Origin: Cycas panzhihuaensis | Lineage: Eukaryota > Cycadophyta | Assembly (NCBI GenBank): GCA_023213395.1 | Contig: CM041465.1 | Span: forward strand, 223,455,741 to 223,519,740 | Direction of reading: 5' to 3' | DNA: 64,000 bases | Part shown: positions 32,659 through 47,115 of the stretch, in pieces | Layout of the letters: every line of letters begins with the position of its first letter | How positions within the stretch are numbered: the first letter of the stretch is position 1 | The notes under the pieces: model-generated | Databases searched by the model: none | Told to the model about the DNA's origin: nothing | Seen by the model: the letters and a program-made list of their open reading frames with translations, nothing else | Translations under genes and position numbers: made by a program

Positions 32659-35600
32659 TGTTTCTCGGCTACCAGGAATGGGTATAGATAGATCAACTCA
32701 AGTAAGTGTAGGTATGCTTCTATCTCATATCTTGGCTACTTCATAGATCGTAGATTAAAGCATTGGTTAGATTGCATGATTGATTGGCTCATCATTACGA
32801 TTGATTATGTATTTCTATTTGAGCATCTCGCATGTCCCTAGCCTATGACGACCCACGGGACCTACCTCTCCATAAGACAGGCATCCCCATAACACTCTAC
32901 AACTCTACGTCACCTCCATGTTGCCTTAAGCCTCACCCAACTCGTGTGATCTACTCACACCCTGGTCACCTATTATAACTCTTGACATCTCACGAGGAGT
33001 TGTTGATATTTTGTACCCTTTCATAGTATTTCTGGGAATCCCACCTCTTGATGTCCCACCCGGTCTAGCCAACATATCTACTTAGATTGTCCCCAACCAC
33101 CTGGACAGGAGGGCCAGCCCCTCCTAGACCTAGAACATCTTCATTTAGGGCTCCCAAGACCCTCACCATTGCTTTTATGGTATTCTGGTATTGCACTACT
33201 ATAAACTTAGCGGTACCGTGAAGTTTACCAATGTACCATGAAGTTTACTGTGGTGTGATTGTTTTACATATTTTTTTATTCGCCGTGACAATTCTCGCCC
33301 TTTTTGTGGAACTGCCACATGGATTAGTTGACAAATCAGCCCCAGCCTAACCCTAATCACTCAATTAGGGTTAGGGTAGGTATAAATCCTAAAAATAACT
33401 TCATTTTACCTCTCTAACAACTCTCTTTAACAACTTCTTCCTCTCTTCCCCACAGGAACTCTCTGTAGAATGCCAGTTATATCTAAGTTTCTGCTACTCC
33501 AGCCTGAAACTTGCCTGTTGCAGCACAATTTTGTAGTAACAAGCTCCTCCACTAGTGCCTTGAAGCATAGGTCCATACCCAGGTGTGGCCTCCACACTCC
33601 TTTCTCAGTCCTTGGCAAGCATACTCCTCCTACAACTCAGAGAAAGCCTGTAAGCTCCTCCAACCTACCACTTTTTGCTGTCTACAGGGGCAGACTTGCT
33701 CCTTACATAGCCCAGTAGGTATTCCACACCTTTTGCCACCTTCTACTTTGAGTTTACTTGGCAAATGCATGACCTTTCAGCATACAAATCATTTCTTTGT
33801 GTTTTGCTACATGAAAAAGCCATTATTTTGCATTTACTGTTCTTGTACCCTAGTCATCTCTCAACCTCACCTAGTTTTCTCCAAGAAGGCTACAGGAGAG
33901 GGTTCACAAGATGTGAGTAGAAGGATGCAAGGTGAGATCTATACCCGCTAAGCCTACTCCTTAAGGGCAAACCCCTGCTCCTCCTTCCTCTCCTTCATCC
34001 ATGCCTTCCTTAGGCCATTTGGGAGTCTTTGAGATTGAGTCTGCCCTGGGTCTTAGCATATGCAGCACTTGTTGCACTAATCTCATGCCTGCACATCCCC
34101 CTTTTGGGCCTCTCTTTCAACCCTTAATAATGCCTAATATACTTTTTTGGCTTTAGCGTAGCCTGCGTTCCGATTTGCTACCTGTAGCATTCTTGCAATG
34201 TAGGTGGCTTCCGCAATCCTTATAATATTCATTTCCCTTTATATATTTTGCTCATAGGCTATTCTAATCTGTTGTTTCCTGCATCTTGGGGCAGCGTGAA
34301 GGTGTGTTGGTAGGAGGGTCAGCCATTCTGAGGTTAACCTCCTCTTTGCTTAACATGCATTAGTGCTTTCTTTAGGGTTTTATAGAGTTGTTCTTTATGG
34401 TGGATTGACTAACATTACACATTATATTTCAACACTTAGTTTTATACTGTTATACATATATCTACTTTGCTTCTTGGCAGCCCCTCTTGGGAGGGTGAAG
34501 ATTTTTGTGGGTGCAGGTTATTCAACGATACTTGTAAGGAGAAGGAAACACTCCAGTCTGGGTAAACCCTTACCCTCCTCCTTTTCTTTATCACTTTTCC
34601 ACTTTCTTACATAGTCATTTGCTTTCTTTTCTTTCCTATTTAGTTTCTCTTTTTACACGGGGAAGGTAAGGAAGCCCCACTCTGTCTCTACCCCACCAAT
34701 GGCTGTGTATTGAGCAAGGACGAGAAGACAAAAGTGGTGCATGAGCAAAAGTTCTCTTCCAGCCACGTGACATTCTAGGTATGCACCATACCCTCTTGTT
34801 AGCTCTTCCCTTCCTTGTTGCCACTAGGTGTGTATTCTTACTTGACAAACCATATAAAAGAGAAGGATAACAATTTGCTTACACGCATTCATCTTTCATC
34901 CATACATCGCATGAGCACTTTCTTAGAAAAGGTGCATCTTAGGGATTACACTCCCCCCTTTCCTCTTCTCACCGAATTGTAAATATTCCCTTAGTGGTGT
35001 ATCATCATGCTAGTATGCATTCTTGTGTATGTGTGAAATGTTTCTTCTCCTTAAACTTTCATTGGTAAAAAAAGAAGAGAGAGAGGGAGAGTAGTTTGCA
35101 TCTTTTTTCTTTCTTTGAAAGTATACACAACATCACTTTGCTATCACTACCTCTACACTTCACATCTTCAACTGACACACACATAACCTTCCTCACCCTT
35201 GCCAAGGTTTATGTCTCTCTTCTTTGCATCGTGGCAAAGATTCCTCCTTTGCTGTCCCCTTCTGTTCCTTTTAGGCCTACTCTAGCTTTGTTGACTTAGG
35301 GTGTCCCATTAGCACCCAATGCACATTCTTTTGCCATCCATCCATGCCTATTGCACTTGTGTCACGTTCCTTACTCATAAGGGACCTCTCCCTTCGTGGG
35401 TCTCCCTTTTTCCTTACAACCATCCAAGGGTGGGGCAACCTCGCCTCTTGGGGCTATCTGAGATACCTCACTCGTGTATCACCCACCAAACTAAAGAGCT
35501 AAGCTATTTCAAGGAAGTCGTGCACCATTCGTGGGTCCCAAACCTTAATTTCGATGCACAAATGCCCTGTATTGTATTTTCTTCCACTTGTAGGATCATA

Positions 35601-35675
35601 CCTATATTTTAGATTTTGCCTTTGACTACCCTAACCCCTACTGAGTGTAGTTACCATCCCGCAGATGCGATTCCA
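32659..35675 (+). repeat. element B 3' LTR
   Basis: At 3017 bp it is the uninterrupted form of the B LTR. It carries GTAAGT at 32702-32707 and TATAAAT at 33381-33387, and ends gcgattcca before aggcc. It allows the reconstruction of the split 5' LTR. Confidence 0.92.
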
Positions 35676-35680
35676 AGGCC

Positions 35681-38369
<2,689 letters not shown>

Positions 38370-38443
<74 letters not shown>

Positions 38444-38462
38444 ATGTATGTATGTATGTATG

Positions 38463-38503
<41 letters not shown>
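38370..38503. repeat. compound microsatellite (CA)n-(TG)n-(TATG)n-(TA)n
   Basis: About 20 CA units, then tacatg, then seven TG units, about ten TATG units and about 18 TA units. The CA and TG arms are complementary and could fold back. Confidence 0.95.
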
Positions 38504-38505
<2 letters not shown>

Positions 38506-39032
38506 TATAAATATTCTATTGCTTATTGATGACCCTTTTATGTTTTCCTATAATTCTAAAATTGAGAGTTGTATGAGTGTATATTATGGCTCTCTAAATG
38601 TATTCTAGCATTTAATTTTAAGTTACTAGGAAAGTATATGATCTACATTTTGAACATTATATGTTAGTGTAAATAAGGGGATTTAATGAGAAGTTAGTGA
38701 GTGCAATCAAGAATTAGATCCCTCCCCATTCTATTTGAGGTATTTGTCAATTAGTTTAGCCCATGAAAATCAAGACATTGACCTATATCCTATGACAGAT
38801 GCAAACTATGAAGAAGTAGAGATCATTTCCTCCACATTCTTTTCATTTTCATGTTCTTTTCCTTCTTAATTTTCATCCTTATATTTCTCCTTTTGTCTTT
38901 CCTTGCACATTCTAGAAAATGCCATTCGTGACTCAACTTAATAGCCATTCATCTCTCAGCTTTGTATATTATGTACATCATGTATATTATGTATTGTGAT
39001 ATAGATTCATATATTTTTCAGTTGGCTCTCTA
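38504..39032. other. unclassified AT-rich region
   Basis: No recognisable gene, RNA or repeat was seen here. Confidence 0.4.
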
Positions 39033-39233
39033 TTATCTATATTTATTTATCAAACATATAGAACAAACTTTATCACAACCAGTCCTTGGGGGCAGTACAA
39101 TGATACATAGTAATAATGGGCCATAAAATATGAATTTAAAATTTGAAGTTTCTTTAAAAGTGATAAATAAAAATAAATTTATATATTTAGAGAAAGATGA
39201 CCCCTTAAGTCTTACTAGTGTTAAAATATGCAT
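39033..39233 (-). pseudogene. possible start of copia gag (element I)
   Basis: A 66-codon minus-strand frame begins four bases inside the primer binding site (MHILTLVRLKGSSFSKYINLF). The VRLKGSSFSKY stretch weakly resembles the V-x-L-x-G-x-N-Y-x-x-W start of copia Gag proteins. Position just after the primer site supports the idea; sequence alone does not prove it. Confidence 0.35.
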
Positions 39234-39236
39234 GTA

Positions 39237-39250
39237 TGGCTCTAATACTA
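39237..39250 (-). other. primer binding site of copia element I
   Basis: The minus strand reads TAGTATTAGAGCCA, a degraded form of the initiator tRNA-Met site TGGTATCAGAGCCA, directly next to the LTR end. Confidence 0.65.
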
Positions 39251-39652
39251 TGTTAAAAATAATAAATACAATAATAGACTCATGAGTATGTAAACATAAG
39301 ACATCAAATATATAAAGTAAACATCATTAAACATAATCATCACCACAAGACACCAAGATTTATATGTGGAAAACCCATTATGGGAAAAACCATGAGAGAA
39401 GGTGGAGTTAGGACTCTGCTTATGATCATAAGGTTTACATCTCCAAGTCTTCAACCTTTCTCAAGTTCTCAAGTGGTGAGAGTACATCTATATAGTGAAA
39501 TCACCTCATGAGTAGCCTATCAAATATAATGAGCCTTTGCATCAACTAATAATCGGATAGCATTGATAAGTGTGCATCTCACATATCTCTAAGTAGGTGA
39601 ATGGTAGAAAGTATATGTGTACACTATATACATTAGACATTATGTTTTAACA
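39251..39652 (-). repeat. copia LTR, minus strand (element I)
   Basis: A 402-bp LTR with inverted ends: the minus strand starts TGTTAAAACATAATG and ends TATTTTTAACA. The polypurine-like attaggggg lies directly upstream (39654-39662 on plus) and the primer site directly downstream. It therefore has internal sequence on both sides. Confidence 0.7.
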
Positions 39653-40239
39653 CCCCCTAATAATGTTTAATATTCTTAAATCTTGATCTTAAGACTTTAT
39701 ATATTCATCTTATATACTAGAACATGTAAGCTATAGCTATAACCTATATCCTATATGTAGTATCACTTGTAATGTAAAAATAACCTATATCATATATCCT
39801 ATATGTTATTGGTAAATTTATCACACCATAAGGGTCTCTTTTAGGTAGAGCTTCTGCATTAACATCAAATCAATGTAACCTATAAAAGACCTATAAGTAT
39901 ATGCTTATTTCCATCAAGCATTAACCTATATAAACTAACATATATGAAGTGATTTATTTACATCTTCATATCTTCACCTGTGTGGTGGCTGCTTTCAATC
40001 TATATTAAGTTAACGATCAAATCAAGTAAAGTGATATCTAAGTCCATATAAAATAATATCCATCTATGAAATACATGAGTAGCCAACCATTGTAATCACC
40101 AGTTTGTTAGGAAATTACTTCAAATATATGGTTCAACATCCTTCCAAATTGCTTATAGGACCAACAAAGTTTCATCAGCTAGATTATGTTGATAGTTGGA
40201 TCATCTTGAACAATCAACTCTAGGGGCAGGCTAAACTAC
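39653..40239 (-). other. probable 3' internal remnant of a copia element
   Basis: AT-rich with many repeats of tatatccta-like words. The minus-strand end, AAGATCAAGATTTAAGAAT followed by a purine run, resembles the non-coding 3' end of copia elements. No protein is readable. Confidence 0.3.
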
Positions 40240-40547
40240 TTGGCTATTTATTATTTACCTAAGATGAAGATCAACCTTCTTTCTACCCAAGAAATTTATA
40301 AACAAGGTATGAAAATTGAGCTTTATAAAAATAGATGTATAATGAAGGATCCTAAAAAGAAATTTTCTATCATTGCTACTTGAAAAATTCAAGATAACTT
40401 TTGGGTGTTTGAGAAATTTATAACCGAAAAGGAATCCTATGTTTTTGTTGCTAATGCCAATGATTTGAATAAGTTTTGGCATGCATGCCTTGGACATCTT
40501 AACTACAAGAGCATTAGCCTTATGAATAGGTTGAAGATAGTGGTAGG
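40240..40547 (+). pseudogene. copia element D pol, 5' part
   Basis: Reads PKMKINLLSTQEIYKQGMKIEL and then FWHACLGHLNYKSISLMNRLKIV, the segment between protease and integrase (GAG_pre-integrs) of copia Pol. It ends at gtagg (40543-40547), the duplication made by solo LTR C, and resumes at 43616. Confidence 0.75.
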
Positions 40548-43500
40548 TGTTTCCTGGCTACTGGGAATGCGTTCTTGGCAAGTCAAAGCAGGTAAGTATA
40601 GGTATATTTCTAGCCTTTACCTTTGCTACTTTTATAGAAATATAAACATAAGCATCATTTTACTACATGGATGACTGACACATTCGAGTGATCACCTTGC
40701 ATCCGTTGCTTGATCATATTGCTTGATACTCTTTCAGCCTATGTCGATTAGTGGGATATGCATCCCCATGGCACTCCATAACACTCCTATGCACCTCCAT
40801 GTTATCCTAAGCACCACTCAACCCATGTGATCTGTCACACCCCTTGCCGTATTGTAGCCCTTAGTACCCTACTAAGTGTGATCGGTACATATTTATTCCA
40901 GTGATTGGTTCCTGGGAGTCCTGCCGCTTCGGTACCCCATTTAGTTTAAGTCATCCTCTTTACATGACTGTCCCCAACCATCTAGACATAGGGCCAGCCC
41001 CTCCTAGGCCTAGGGTACCCTCTTTTAGGTCTCCTAGGCATCTATTTTTGTCATAATTTTATCTCTGTCACCGCACTGTGGAAAATGTCATGGTACTATG
41101 GTAAACTTTACGGTACCAAGAAGTTTTCCATGGGGTGACTGTCACTTAACATTTTTAAAAATTTGCCATGGAAATTTTCACTTTTTTCATGAATTGCCAT
41201 GTGGCTTTGACACCTGTCAAGCTCTACCCTAGCCCTAATCATCCATTCAGCCTAGGGTTAGGTATAAAGCCCAAAATAACCTCATTTTCCTCCTCTTCTT
41301 CCACCTTCTTTTGGTTCTTCTCCTTCTTCCATAGGTAGTTTTCTATAAGAATGCCCTGCAACACTTGAATTCCCTGTGATCTAGCTTGAGATTCACCCTC
41401 TTCAGCTTAGATCCACGGTAGCAGGCTCACCAACAAACATCTTCAAGTAAGGATTCACTCCAAGTTCCACCTCCATGCCCTTTCAACAAGTTTCAACAAG
41501 TTTGTTTCAAGGTTGTAACATCCTCCTGAGGACCCCCCTATAAGCACCTTAGATCTATTATTTCTTACTATTTTCATGGGAAGACATGTCTCCTACTCAG
41601 TCCAATAGGTATTATTTCATTTTTGATCCATTTCTTTCCTTCGAACTATCTTGTAAGAGGTTAGATCATTAAGAATATCCTTACTTTCCTTATTTTTCAG
41701 TGCATACAGGAGGTAGTCCCTCTATTTCTTTTCTTTCTACCATCTTCATCTTCCTGCCCTCTCTTGGTTTTTTCCAAGGAGGATGTGAGAGAGGATCCTA
41801 AAGAGCGAGAGAAAGGAGCCAAGGCAGGTTTTGTACCCAATTAGGCCTTCTTCTCAAGGGCAACCCCCTTCTCCTCTTTCCTCTCTTCCACTCGTGCCTC
41901 TCTTAAGATACTAGGGAGTCTTTGGGAATTGGCTAGCGCTGGATATCAGCGTATGCAGCCCCTTATTATGCTATTTCTAGGTCTACACACCTCTTTTGGG
42001 CAGCTCCTCCAACCCCAAATAGTGTCTCTCATCCACCTTGGGTCTTAGCTTGGCTAACATTGTAATTTGTTGCACGTAGCACACTTGCAACATAGGCAAT
42101 ATTTGTAAACCTCATGCTATTATTTGCTGCCATAGGCTATCTTAACCTGTTGTTTTCTATGTCTAAGGACATCATGGATGTGTACTTGTTGGAGGGTTAG
42201 CCATTTCAAGGCTAGCCTCCTCTATACCTTGTCTTGTGTCATTGGTTCTTGGGAGATGTAGAGTTGTTCTTTAGTGGAAGATCACTTAACTTGAAGTACT
42301 TTAACTTGCAATATTTTAGCATTTTACCATTACATATATACACATATTCTCTTGGTATTCTAGCAGCCCCTTAGGAAAGGGTAGGAAACTTTATGATTGT
42401 AGGTTTATCGTGCTATTTATAGAGAAGGGTAAATGGCAACAATCTAGGTATGTTTCCTAGCCTCCTTTTCTTTAGTTACTTCAGCCTTTGTATAGTCCCT
42501 TTTCCTTTATGTTTTTCTTGCTTTCTTCCTTTTATTTTGGGGGAGGTAAAGAGAGCCCTATGCCACTCGTGCATTGGGAGAGGGAAAAGAAGAAGCGGGT
42601 GTGGCACAAGATAGAAACTCTGTTTCAGCTACATCACCTTTCTAGGTACGTTGCCTTCCTTTCGTAGGTCTTTTCCTGCCTCTTTTAGTTTGTATATTCA
42701 CATGAAAAGAACATAAAGGAATAAGGTAAAAGAGAACCAACTTGTATCATTCATTTTCACATTAGTTTGCACTTTAGGAAAGAGCATTCAATAGGAGATA
42801 TCTGCTTTCCTCTTTTCATTCAATTGCTTGCCGTGCACTTTGTATGATATATTGGTTTGTCTCTTTTCGTCCTCCTTCCCTTGCTTAAAGTGAAATGAGA
42901 GCAAGGATTTATCTTTGAGAGAAAATGAGAGAAAAAGTATATTTATTATCTTTTACGTATATATGCCTCACTTACCTCTCATTTGCATACACAAACAACT
43001 AGTCTCTGCCCCCATTATTGCATGTAGAGATTAGACTCCCTCACATATAAAGTGGTGGGAACTTCTTCTACTTCCATTCTTTGTCCATCCAACACTCCTT
43101 TTAGGTAGGTTAGTTCAAGAAGGACTCATCCCCTAAGACCTCCTCATTTTACCCCATCATACCTATACCAACTTAATAACCTTATCACTCCCCCCTTTGG
43201 GTTGGTTTCGTACGTAAGGTAGTTGTCCAATACCACCCTTACGAATGGATACCTCTCGCCACATACTTACACACATTCCATCTACATCCTTTTGTCTTCC
43301 ACGAGGATCTGCTTCCTCATTGGGTCTTGCCTTCCTCTTCTGGCCATCCAAGGGTGGGAAGACCTCTATTTTGAGGTTACTTGGGCAACCGAGGATATTC
43401 CTCGCTTGTGCTACCCTCCAAAATCAAAGACTAAGTTACTTAGAGGAAGTTGTGCACCATTCGTGGGTCCTGAACCTATGTTCTGATGCATGGAAATCCT

Positions 43501-43610
43501 GTTTGGGTGCTTCCTTTCACTTGTTGGATTGATCCCTTCATTCCAGAGCCTTCCGTCAATAGTCCTAATCCTAACTAGGTGTAGCTACCATTCTTATAGA
43601 CGTGATCCCA
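40548..43610 (+). mobile_element. solo LTR C of the A/B family
   Basis: A 3063-bp LTR starting tgtttcctggctactggg and ending gtgatccca, flanked by the perfect duplication gtagg (40543-40547 and 43611-43615). It shares with the A and B LTRs the start, a donor-like GTAAGT (40592-40597), a TATA box (41263-41269), and later blocks such as ggccatccaagggtggg and the gtagctacc end. No internal sequence follows, so this is a solo LTR left by recombination between two LTRs. Confidence 0.88.
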
Positions 43611-43615
43611 GTAGG

Positions 43616-45361
43616 TTTGCTATAAGTTCGATGTTTATAAGGTGCTCATGAAGGATGTATGCATGGGAAGCATCATCACTATCCTTTTGCTAGGGATTGT
43701 GCTTAGAAAGCTAAGGATAAGTTGGAACTCATACATACTAATTTGATAGGGCCACTATTAAATCCTTCTATATCAGTTCCTCATTTTACTCTTGTATTTG
43801 TAGATGATTATAATAGGAAAACCTAGGTCTTCTTCCTAAAAAACAAGTTTGAAGTATTTAAATGCTTTTATAAATGGAAAGTTCATGTCAAGAATGAGAG
43901 TAATAAGTGAATAAAAATTTTGAGAAGTAATGGAAAGAAATATTCCAATAATACCTTTAATCAATTCTGCCTAGATCATGATATAAAATAGAAACTAACC
44001 ATCCATATACCCTATAACAAAATGGTGTTATGGAAAGAAAGAATCATACTATGATGGAGATGGTGAGGTGCATGGTATATATGAAGAACTTACCACTGAT
44101 GTTTTGGGCAGAAGCAATTGTGATAGTTATTTATATATTTTATAGGGTATTGACAAAAGCTATTCATAATATTACCCCTAAGGAGAGTTAGAAACCTTCC
44201 ATTAATTATTTTAGAGTATTTAGGTGCATTACATATGCACTCATCTTAGATGTGCATTGAAAGAAGATGGATTGTAAGAGTTTGAAGTGTATCTTTATAG
44301 GAAATGTGAAAGAGAATAAAGCTTATAGACTTTGGGATCCATAGGGGAGAAAGCTTTTGATCAGTTAGGATGTTAAGTTTGATGAGCCAATGATGTATCA
44401 TACTAAGAAATCATATAAAGATATCTTTTATCCTCCACTTCTTCCATTTTTGAGTTGTATTTCAACAAGTGTAGAGGACAATGATCCAAGTACTATGACA
44501 AAAACAAAAGTTAGACCAAGTGATAGTAATAATGAGGATCCATCACAAGAAGAGGCACAAGAGGCATGCATAACACCATGTGTTCTATTATGGGCTAGGA
44601 GGATGATAAAGGAATCTGGTATGATGGTAGAAGATCTTGTAGATGGATGATAAATGAGAAATCAACATGATAGTTAGACTTTGGTGGTGAATACTAATGA
44701 CTCTAGTGATTCTATTTTGTATGAAAAAAATGAAGGGAGATCCATGATGGGGAGCTTCAATAAAGAAGTAGTATAGTTTGATCATGAAGAATAACACATT
44801 GGATTTGGTTCCCTTACCTCCATCTAAGAACTTGGTCAGTTACAAGTGGGTCTATAAGGTGAAGTTTTGCTCTAATAGAGAGTTAGACAAGTATAAGGCC
44901 AGACTTATTGCATAGCAATTCAAATAGAAAAAAGGAATTGACCATGAGGAGATATTTACACTAGTCTCCAAGATGATAAAGGTTTGATTGATCCTTACTT
45001 TAGTAGCTACATATAGTTGGGAGTTACACCAAATGGATATGAAATCAACTTTCCTTAATGGAGACTTGAAAGAGGAGATTTATATGGCACAACCTCTTGG
45101 TTTTATGAAGGAAGGACATGAGCATTTAATGTGTCACTTGAAGGAATCACTTTATAGTCTAAAACAAACACCACACACTTGGTATGCCAAGATAGATGGT
45201 AGATTAAAGAAGGATGGTTTTGTGATAACAGAATTAGAGCCAAGCCTATATATTCGAAGGAATGGATCTATAATAGTTACTATTATATTATATGTAGATG
45301 ACCTTCTTATTATTGGTAATTATAATAAGACTATTATAGCTACAAAGTCATATTTAAACTT
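43616..45361 (+). pseudogene. copia element D pol, integrase to reverse transcriptase
   Basis: After the solo LTR the copia Pol continues: KDKLELIHTNLIGPL and FVDDYNRKT (integrase core, with Asn where the first catalytic Asp is expected), then a decayed integrase end. The reverse transcriptase follows from about 44790: KWVYKVKF, KYKARLIA, then in the open stretch 44988-45365 HQMDMKSTFLNGDLKEEIYM and QPLGF, LKESLYSLKQTPHTWY and LYVDDLLIIGN. The catalytic YVDD (45291-45302) is intact. The element is cut off shortly after, at about 45361, before RNase H and the 3' LTR. Several stops and shifts are present. Confidence 0.82.
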
Positions 45362-45957
45362 GTAAGATTAATAAAGATAACTCTCAAATTTACATACAAA
45401 ACTCTTCTAGCCTTGCAAGGGGAATAATTAGTACCCCTAAAGTTACCACTCTACACATACTAGTGGTCCTTATTAAATTTTACAAATATTAGAGAATCCC
45501 ATTATCTATTAAGTGTATGAAGTGGCAAGTTGAAGTGAAAACTTTACTTAAAGATTAGAGGCCAGGCTAGACCCAGAGAGGGTGAGTGTCTTAGTTTTGA
45601 GTCCTTAGCTAGTTATGTTGTTAGACATAAGACTAGTACAAGTGGATAAACACATTAGGGGGGCTATTAGCCTTCTTAGTAGCCCACGTACTAAGGTATA
45701 TAGATCTTAATTCTCATGTATCGATATATAGGATCCCTAATTTGCTACTTATGGGTAGATGCCACTATATAAAATAACAACTAAGGGCTTCTTGAAGACC
45801 CTAAGACTTAGTATTCTAGTTTAGTAGCCTCCCTAGGTAGATAGGACACAAAGACACACTAAAAATGGAAACACAAATACTTGTGTCTAACATAATTAAA
45901 CTTAATAGAATAAATAATTTTAGGGCTTAGAAAAAATAAGTTAAAATCCTCTTGATA
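45362..45957 (+). other. leader of copia element G, shared with element E
   Basis: From about 45405 to 45855 this non-coding stretch aligns by eye with 53528-53945 in element E, for example gacctagagagggtgagt in E against gacccagagagggtgagt here. In E it lies between primer site and gag, so it is a leader module here too. The 5' LTR of G is missing. Confidence 0.6.
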
Positions 45958-46467
45958 ATGAATGACTATTGGGCTTATGTTAATGGGGATATAACTCAAC
46001 CAACACCCATATAAGATCTAAACAATCTTAACCAAGAGATTCCACTAGACCCTATTGCTCTAGCAACTTTTAAAGCTAAGGATAACATTGCCCTTTCATT
46101 CATTTACTTAGCTGCAAAAGACCAAGTAGACCAGAATATAAAAACTGTTAAAACATCTCATGAGGCTTGGAGTATTATATGCTCCATGTATGAGAGAAAA
46201 GATGACTCAAGGTCCCTCATCTTGAAAGCTTGTCTCTTTGGTATTCCCTTTGCTAGCACCATTACTGCTCATCTTACAAAGATTAAAACCATTAGAAACC
46301 AACTCATTAACCATGGTGCCCCTCCTTCTAACCATGACTTAGTGTTTAGTGTTATCAATATACTTCTTATTGAATATAATAGTTTTATATCTAGATTATA
46401 TGACACCTTTACCAAAATAGAATTCAATACCTTTATTTCACTAAAACCTAACCCTCATCACTTTTAG
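45958..46467 (+). pseudogene. copia element G gag fragment
   Basis: A frame of 169 codons with one stop at about 46012. It begins MNDYWAYVNGDITQPTPI and continues FKAKDNIALSFIYLAAKDQV, SHEAWSIICSMYERKDDSR, LTKIKTIRNQLINHGAPPS and FSVINILLIEYNSFISRL. This is the Gag of the copia type with a W-x-Y-V-x-G start and a W-x-x-L/I-x-x-x-Y central block (UBN2/retrotran_gag_2-like). It ends at TAG 46465-46467; zinc knuckle and Pol are absent. Confidence 0.7.
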
Positions 46468-47004
46468 TAGGTCTCCTGTATTCTTTCATGTGAAAATAAT
46501 TAGTTTAAGATTGGTTTCATTTGTATTAGGCCATATTTTAATGAAATATTATATTGATTTCATTAATGATGTATGTTGAATGATAATGGTTGTATTATTA
46601 TACTATCACTTGTCGTTAACTAATAACTATGACACTAAATCTCCCTTTCACGATCATTCTTATTTATTTTCTTCCTTTAAAACATCCTATTTCATAATTT
46701 CATTTTGATTTCACCATTAGATTATTTTTTTAATCAATTTTTAGGCTTGTGCTTATTGTTTTCATCCCTTTTGGGATTTTTTCTCATTGCTAAAATCATT
46801 TGTGCTAAAATTTATCAATAAAAAATCATCCTTTAAATTTTTTAATGAGCCATTTTTATCTCCTGATTTATTACATTTTTGGTCTTGCTAAAAATGTAAT
46901 TGATTATATTTTATAAAGAAAGTCATGTTTTTTATTGTTCTTAAAGTGTGATTGGTTGCATTTTTTATTGTTATGCATGCAAACTTTTCTAGCACACCAT
47001 CTTT
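46468..47004 (+). repeat. probable LTR remnant of element F
   Basis: AT-rich non-coding sequence that ends just before a gypsy primer binding site at 47006. By position it should be the end of the 5' LTR of F, cut off on the left by the copia fragment G. No second LTR is in the window to confirm it. Confidence 0.35.
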
Positions 47005-47005
47005 C

Positions 47006-47024
47006 TGGTGACCATCTGGGGATT
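47006..47024 (+). other. primer binding site of element F
   Basis: The sequence tggtgaccatctggggatt has the same start and GGGGA core as the sites of A and B, and precedes a related gag. Confidence 0.6.
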
Positions 47025-47115
47025 ACCATTTGTTTTCTCAATTAGAGTGATAGAAACTACAACACCCACTCCTAGGTGATCATTAAGACTTCAAGGTCTC
47101 TCACTTGATTTTCAA

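Larger units (their letters stand above)
1261..35675 (+). mobile_element. Tat-like Ty3/gypsy retrotransposon B, carrying nested element A
   Basis: A large LTR retrotransposon, about 17.6 kb without its nested insertion. Its 5' LTR is 1261-2197 plus 19025-21106 and its 3' LTR is 32659-35675. The flanks carry aggca (1256-1260) and aggcc (35676-35680), a 5-bp target duplication with one change. The internal order is primer binding site, gag, protease, reverse transcriptase, RNase H, integrase, an antisense gene, a separate archaeal-type RNase H and a polypurine tract. An extra archaeal-type RNase H is a hallmark of the plant Tat lineage. Many stops and shifts make it non-autonomous now. Element A inserted after B, because A interrupts the LTR of B. 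Confidence 0.9.

Noticed and set aside
38370-38503. Regular short repeats as a possible CRISPR array
   Set aside because: No spacers; simple microsatellite in plant DNA.
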